The notes below the pieces were generated by a model. The model had not been told where the DNA came from. It was given only the letters and a program-made list of their open reading frames with translations, and did no database searches. This document shows, piece after piece, positions 21,950-23,340 of a stretch of 23,340 nucleotides of DNA. The stretch's first letter is position 1. Each line of letters opens with the position of its first letter. Origin of the DNA: OFTM382 sp964448185 (lineage in GTDB: Bacteria; Planctomycetota; Phycisphaerae; Phycisphaerales; UBA1924); contig CAYUVO010000033.1 in assembly GCA_964448185.1 (NCBI GenBank), forward strand, positions 1-23,340. Direction: 5' to 3'. A program made the position numbers and the translations under genes.

Positions 21950-23340
21950 TTACCACGCGCCGTCTTTGTGCGGGAACAGGTCTTGGCCGCTCTTGGTTGA
22001 CTTGATCTCTACGCCGCTCTTCGACCAGCGTTTGAGCAGCCGTTCGCCCGCGGAGACATCGACGCTGACCATCGGGCCGTTGTATCGGCGGTCGAGCACT
22101 TTAGCTCTCGATTCGATCTGGTGCATGAGCTTGGCGTTGGCCATCGCCAGCGTGATTGTTGCGTCGGTCGGATCACCTATGACCCTTTCTCGCACGAGAT
22201 CGGTCAAGGCTCGCTGACCCATGCCCGGCTCGCCGTCGTCGCCCGGGAGTGCGCACAGCGGGATCGCTGCGGGGTGCTTGCGTTGCCAGACGAGCAGTTG
22301 CGAGTTGTCGGGCAGGCGGTCCGCCTTGTTGAGCAAGAGGATCTGTTCGGGCGGGGTATAGCTCGGTCCTTCGCGCTGAGTCATCGACTCGAACAGCTCT
22401 TCGAGGGTGGTCCGCACCGCTCGTTCTTGCAACTCGGCAGCCGGGTCCGAGACATCGAGCACCACGAGCAGCAGGTCCGCGTGCGTGGCTTCTTCGAGCG
22501 TGGCACGGAACGAGGCGATCAGGTTGTGCGGCAGGGCTCGCACAAAGCCGACGGTGTCCGAGAGCATCGTCTCGATTCCTCGGCCGATGTGCCACGATCT
22601 GGTACGGGTCATGAGCGTCGCGAACAGACGGTCGTCGGCGTACGCGCCGCCGGAGGTCAGGGTGTTGAAGAGTGTGGACTTGCCCGCGTTGGTGTAGCCC
22701 ACGAGGCCAACGGTGAAGTGCTCGAAGTTGCGGTCTTGGACCGTCCGTTGTTTGCGCTTCTGTATCTCGGCGAGTTGTCTTTGCAGATCGGTCTTTCGGC
22801 GTTGGACCAATCGGCGGTCGACTTCGATCTGTTGTTCGCCCGGGCCCCGGGTGCCTACTCCGCCGGTGAGCGAAGCGGCACCGCCCGCGCCGACGATGCG
22901 TTCGAGGTGGCTCCACATGGCGCGGAGTCTTGGATAGGTGTATTCGATCTGGGCGAGTTCAACTTGCAGCTTGGCTTCGTGCGTCTTCGCGCGGCTCGCA
23001 AAGATATCGAGAATCAACTCCGAACGATCGATCACCTTGCGCTCGGTGAGTCTCTCGATCGTGCCGAGTTGTCGTGGGGCGAGATCGTGGTCGAAGATGA
23101 TCGTGGTCGCCCCGAGACGCTCGCACATTCCTTTGAGTTCGGCGACCTTGCCGCTGCCCATGTAGGTGCCCGTAACGGGGCGGGCGAGATTCTGGCTGAG
23201 TTCGCCGACGACGACTGCACCGGCCTGCTCGGCGAGTGCAGCGAGTTCGCCGAACGGATCGGCGGGGTCGTAGATCGAATCGGGCAGGCGGACGGCTGCG
23301 AGCACCGCTCGCTCGGCCTGGACCTTGAGCGTGGTGCGTT
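21950..23340 (-). CDS. hflX: GTPase HflX (5' end beyond window)
   Basis: A ribosome-splitting GTPase of the Obg/HflX superfamily. A GTG at 23305 is the first in-frame start codon visible, but the frame stays open to the right edge (RTTLKVQAERAVLAAVRLPD), and the ERAVL... segment is part of the usual HflX N-terminus, so the true start lies outside the window. Counting from 23305: the HflX domain with the glycine-rich GTRGPGEQQIEVDRR (151-165), coiled linker, G1 GYTNAGKS (203-210), switch I FATLMTRTR (228-236, family usual FATLDPTTR), G3 DTVGF (250-254) and G4 NKAD (326-329). The C-terminal domain is present. Stop TAA at 21950. Confidence 0.93.
   Translation of the reverse strand, partial: RTTLKVQAERAVLAAVRLPDSIYDPADPFGELAALAEQAGAVVVGELSQNLARPVTGTYMGSGKVAELKGMCERLGATTIIFDHDLAPRQLGTIERLTERKVIDRSELILDIFASRAKTHEAKLQVELAQIEYTYPRLRAMWSHLERIVGAGGAASLTGGVGTRGPGEQQIEVDRRLVQRRKTDLQRQLAEIQKRKQRTVQDRNFEHFTVGLVGYTNAGKSTLFNTLTSGGAYADDRLFATLMTRTRSWHIGRGIETMLSDTVGFVRALPHNLIASFRATLEEATHADLLLVVLDVSDPAAELQERAVRTTLEELFESMTQREGPSYTPPEQILLLNKADRLPDNSQLLVWQRKHPAAIPLCALPGDDGEPGMGQRALTDLVRERVIGDPTDATITLAMANAKLMHQIESRAKVLDRRYNGPMVSVDVSAGERLLKRWSKSGVEIKSTKSGQDLFPHKDGAW

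Overview
The window is a high-GC chromosomal segment of housekeeping genes. It most likely comes from a Planctomycetota bacterium of the Phycisphaerae/Phycisphaerales type. The reasons are: a secreted protein ending in a PAPAT...RRRR sorting tail (the Phycisphaerales flavour of PEP-CTERM), a sugar-isomerase-like TIM-barrel and a tiny four-Cys protein that look like planctomycete-type families (from memory, not searched), frequent GTG/TTG starts, and a fliM gene pointing to a flagellated cell. No phage, transposon, integrase, CRISPR or plasmid feature was seen.

Layout, left to right: the 5' part of pdhA (minus, cut by the left edge); a C-terminal processing protease (minus); a small two-helix membrane protein (minus); tRNA-Arg(CCG) (plus); a secreted LolA-like protein (plus) convergent with nth (minus); a TIM-barrel protein with a tandem-repeat N-terminus (plus) convergent with yebC. 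Then comes a long minus-strand array, read right to left: fliM, nusA, infB, ylxP, rbfA, an HhH-GPD (endonuclease III-like) protein, a 1036-aa secreted TPR protein, yebC. Divergent from fliM is dsbD (plus). Next are tRNA-Gly(GCC) (plus) and tRNA-Thr(CGT) (minus), facing each other across a hairpin; the PEP-CTERM-like protein with a clear intrinsic terminator (minus); a 68-aa Cys-rich small protein (plus); and hflX (minus), whose reading frame runs off the right edge.

Functionally the centre is a transcription/translation cluster: NusA (elongation), IF2 (initiation), YlxP and RbfA (30S maturation) and YebC (translation-associated). The usual rimP, ylxR, L7Ae-like and truB genes are absent from it. 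A probably non-catalytic endonuclease III-like protein overlaps rbfA by four bases, and a secreted TPR protein follows it. nusA has a leader of about 300 nt containing a 10-bp inverted repeat that could mask its ribosome binding site.

The points most worth a second look are the HhH-GPD protein lacking the catalytic lysine, the altered switch I of IF2 (GGITQATSA), the small Cys-rich protein, the possible nusA leader switch, the tRNA-Arg trailer that can pair with the tRNA's own 3' acceptor strand, and a dispersed repeat that supplies the stop codon of nth. No clearly new multi-gene defence or mobile system was found.
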